This document shows positions 63,901 to 64,000 of a stretch of DNA of 64,000 nt, in pieces (position 1 is the first letter of the stretch; the number at the start of each line of letters is the position of its first letter). The DNA is from an uncultured Clostridia bacterium (GTDB lineage: Bacteria; Bacillota; Clostridia; TANB77; CAG-508). The stretch is taken from the NCBI GenBank assembly GCA_947385375.1, contig CANDKR010000002.1:90959-154958 (forward strand), in the 5' to 3' direction. The translations under genes were made by a program, and so were the position numbers. The notes beneath the pieces are model-generated. The model ran no database searches. It was not told the DNA's origin and saw only the letters and a list, made by a program, of their open reading frames with translations.

Positions 63901-64000
63901 ATGTATTTGTCGCCACCTCTTTGGCGAGATATAAATGATAGAGTGAATAAATGTATTTGTCGCCACCTCTTTGGCGAGATATAAATGATAGAGTGAATAA
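63901..64000 (+). repeat. Two identical 50-bp tandem repeats at the window edge
   Basis: Units 63901-63950 and 63951-64000 are identical and may continue to the right. Each contains CGCCA-CCTCTT-TGGCG, a 5-bp stem with a 6-nt loop. The region 63745-63835 before the promoter holds nothing recognisable. Could be a tandem small-RNA array or other repeat; a CRISPR array is unlikely because the whole 50-bp period is identical. Confidence 0.8.

Noticed and set aside
63901..64000. CRISPR array at the right edge
   Set aside because: The full 50-bp period is identical between the two copies, so there are no distinct spacers; no cas gene is in the window. The array continues outside view, so this is not final.

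Overview
The window is AT-rich chromosomal DNA from a spore-forming low-GC Firmicute, most likely a gut Clostridia lineage. Supporting signs are AT-rich codon use, strong AGGAGG-type ribosome binding sites, TTGACA/TATAAT promoters, dense U-tract hairpin terminators, a dipicolinate synthase B gene (spoVFB), a Spo0A-type DNA-binding protein, VanW and phosphodiester-glycosidase envelope proteins, and BceAB-like transporter/two-component modules. The species cannot be named from the sequence.

Layout: 1-12 kb is housekeeping (deoB, an RluA-type pseudouridine synthase, guaB, guaA, ymdB, clpP-clpX). 12-15 kb is a BlaI/BlaR1-type regulatory operon with BlaI operators. 15-18.5 kb is a small accessory patch with two GC-rich genes, tRNA-Leu(CAA), a 99-bp direct repeat carrying the tRNA 3' end, a shortened dinD and small orphan proteins. 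18.6-31 kb holds an ECF sigma/anti-sigma pair, envelope genes, trmB, a Gld-type ABC exporter, a ZIP transporter, a 37-codon ORF with a consensus promoter, purA and an LCP gene. 31-46.5 kb is a run of antimicrobial-peptide or efflux modules: an ABC-FtsX transporter with two-component system, MacAB-like exporter, sigma factor with beta-propeller anti-sigma, and RR-BcrAB-HK. 46.5-50 kb has two GC-rich secreted-protein genes, each bounded by 15-bp inverted repeats, around an XRE regulator and a second sigma/anti-sigma pair. 50-64 kb has a Spo0A-like gene, spoVFB, a thioesterase, a Y-family polymerase, a tyrosine recombinase, a GC-rich orphan gene, a rubredoxin flavoprotein, a DUF362/ECF/DUF1893 operon with a MerR-type promoter, a cohesin-like surface protein and an ABC exporter. 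A 50-bp tandem repeat runs off the right edge.

Most striking observation: three otherwise intact genes (LCP, BcrA-like ATPase, spoVFB) are each interrupted by one extra C. In every case this makes an in-frame CGG codon after a codon ending in T, and skipping that C restores a conserved glycine (GGN) and the full-length family sequence. By eye I found no other in-frame CGG in any AT-rich native gene of the window; CGG appears only in the GC-rich, apparently acquired genes. This suggests that CGG is unassigned or starved in this lineage and triggers +1 frameshifting, either as a programmed event or as a tolerated skip. Artefact and pseudogene explanations remain open.
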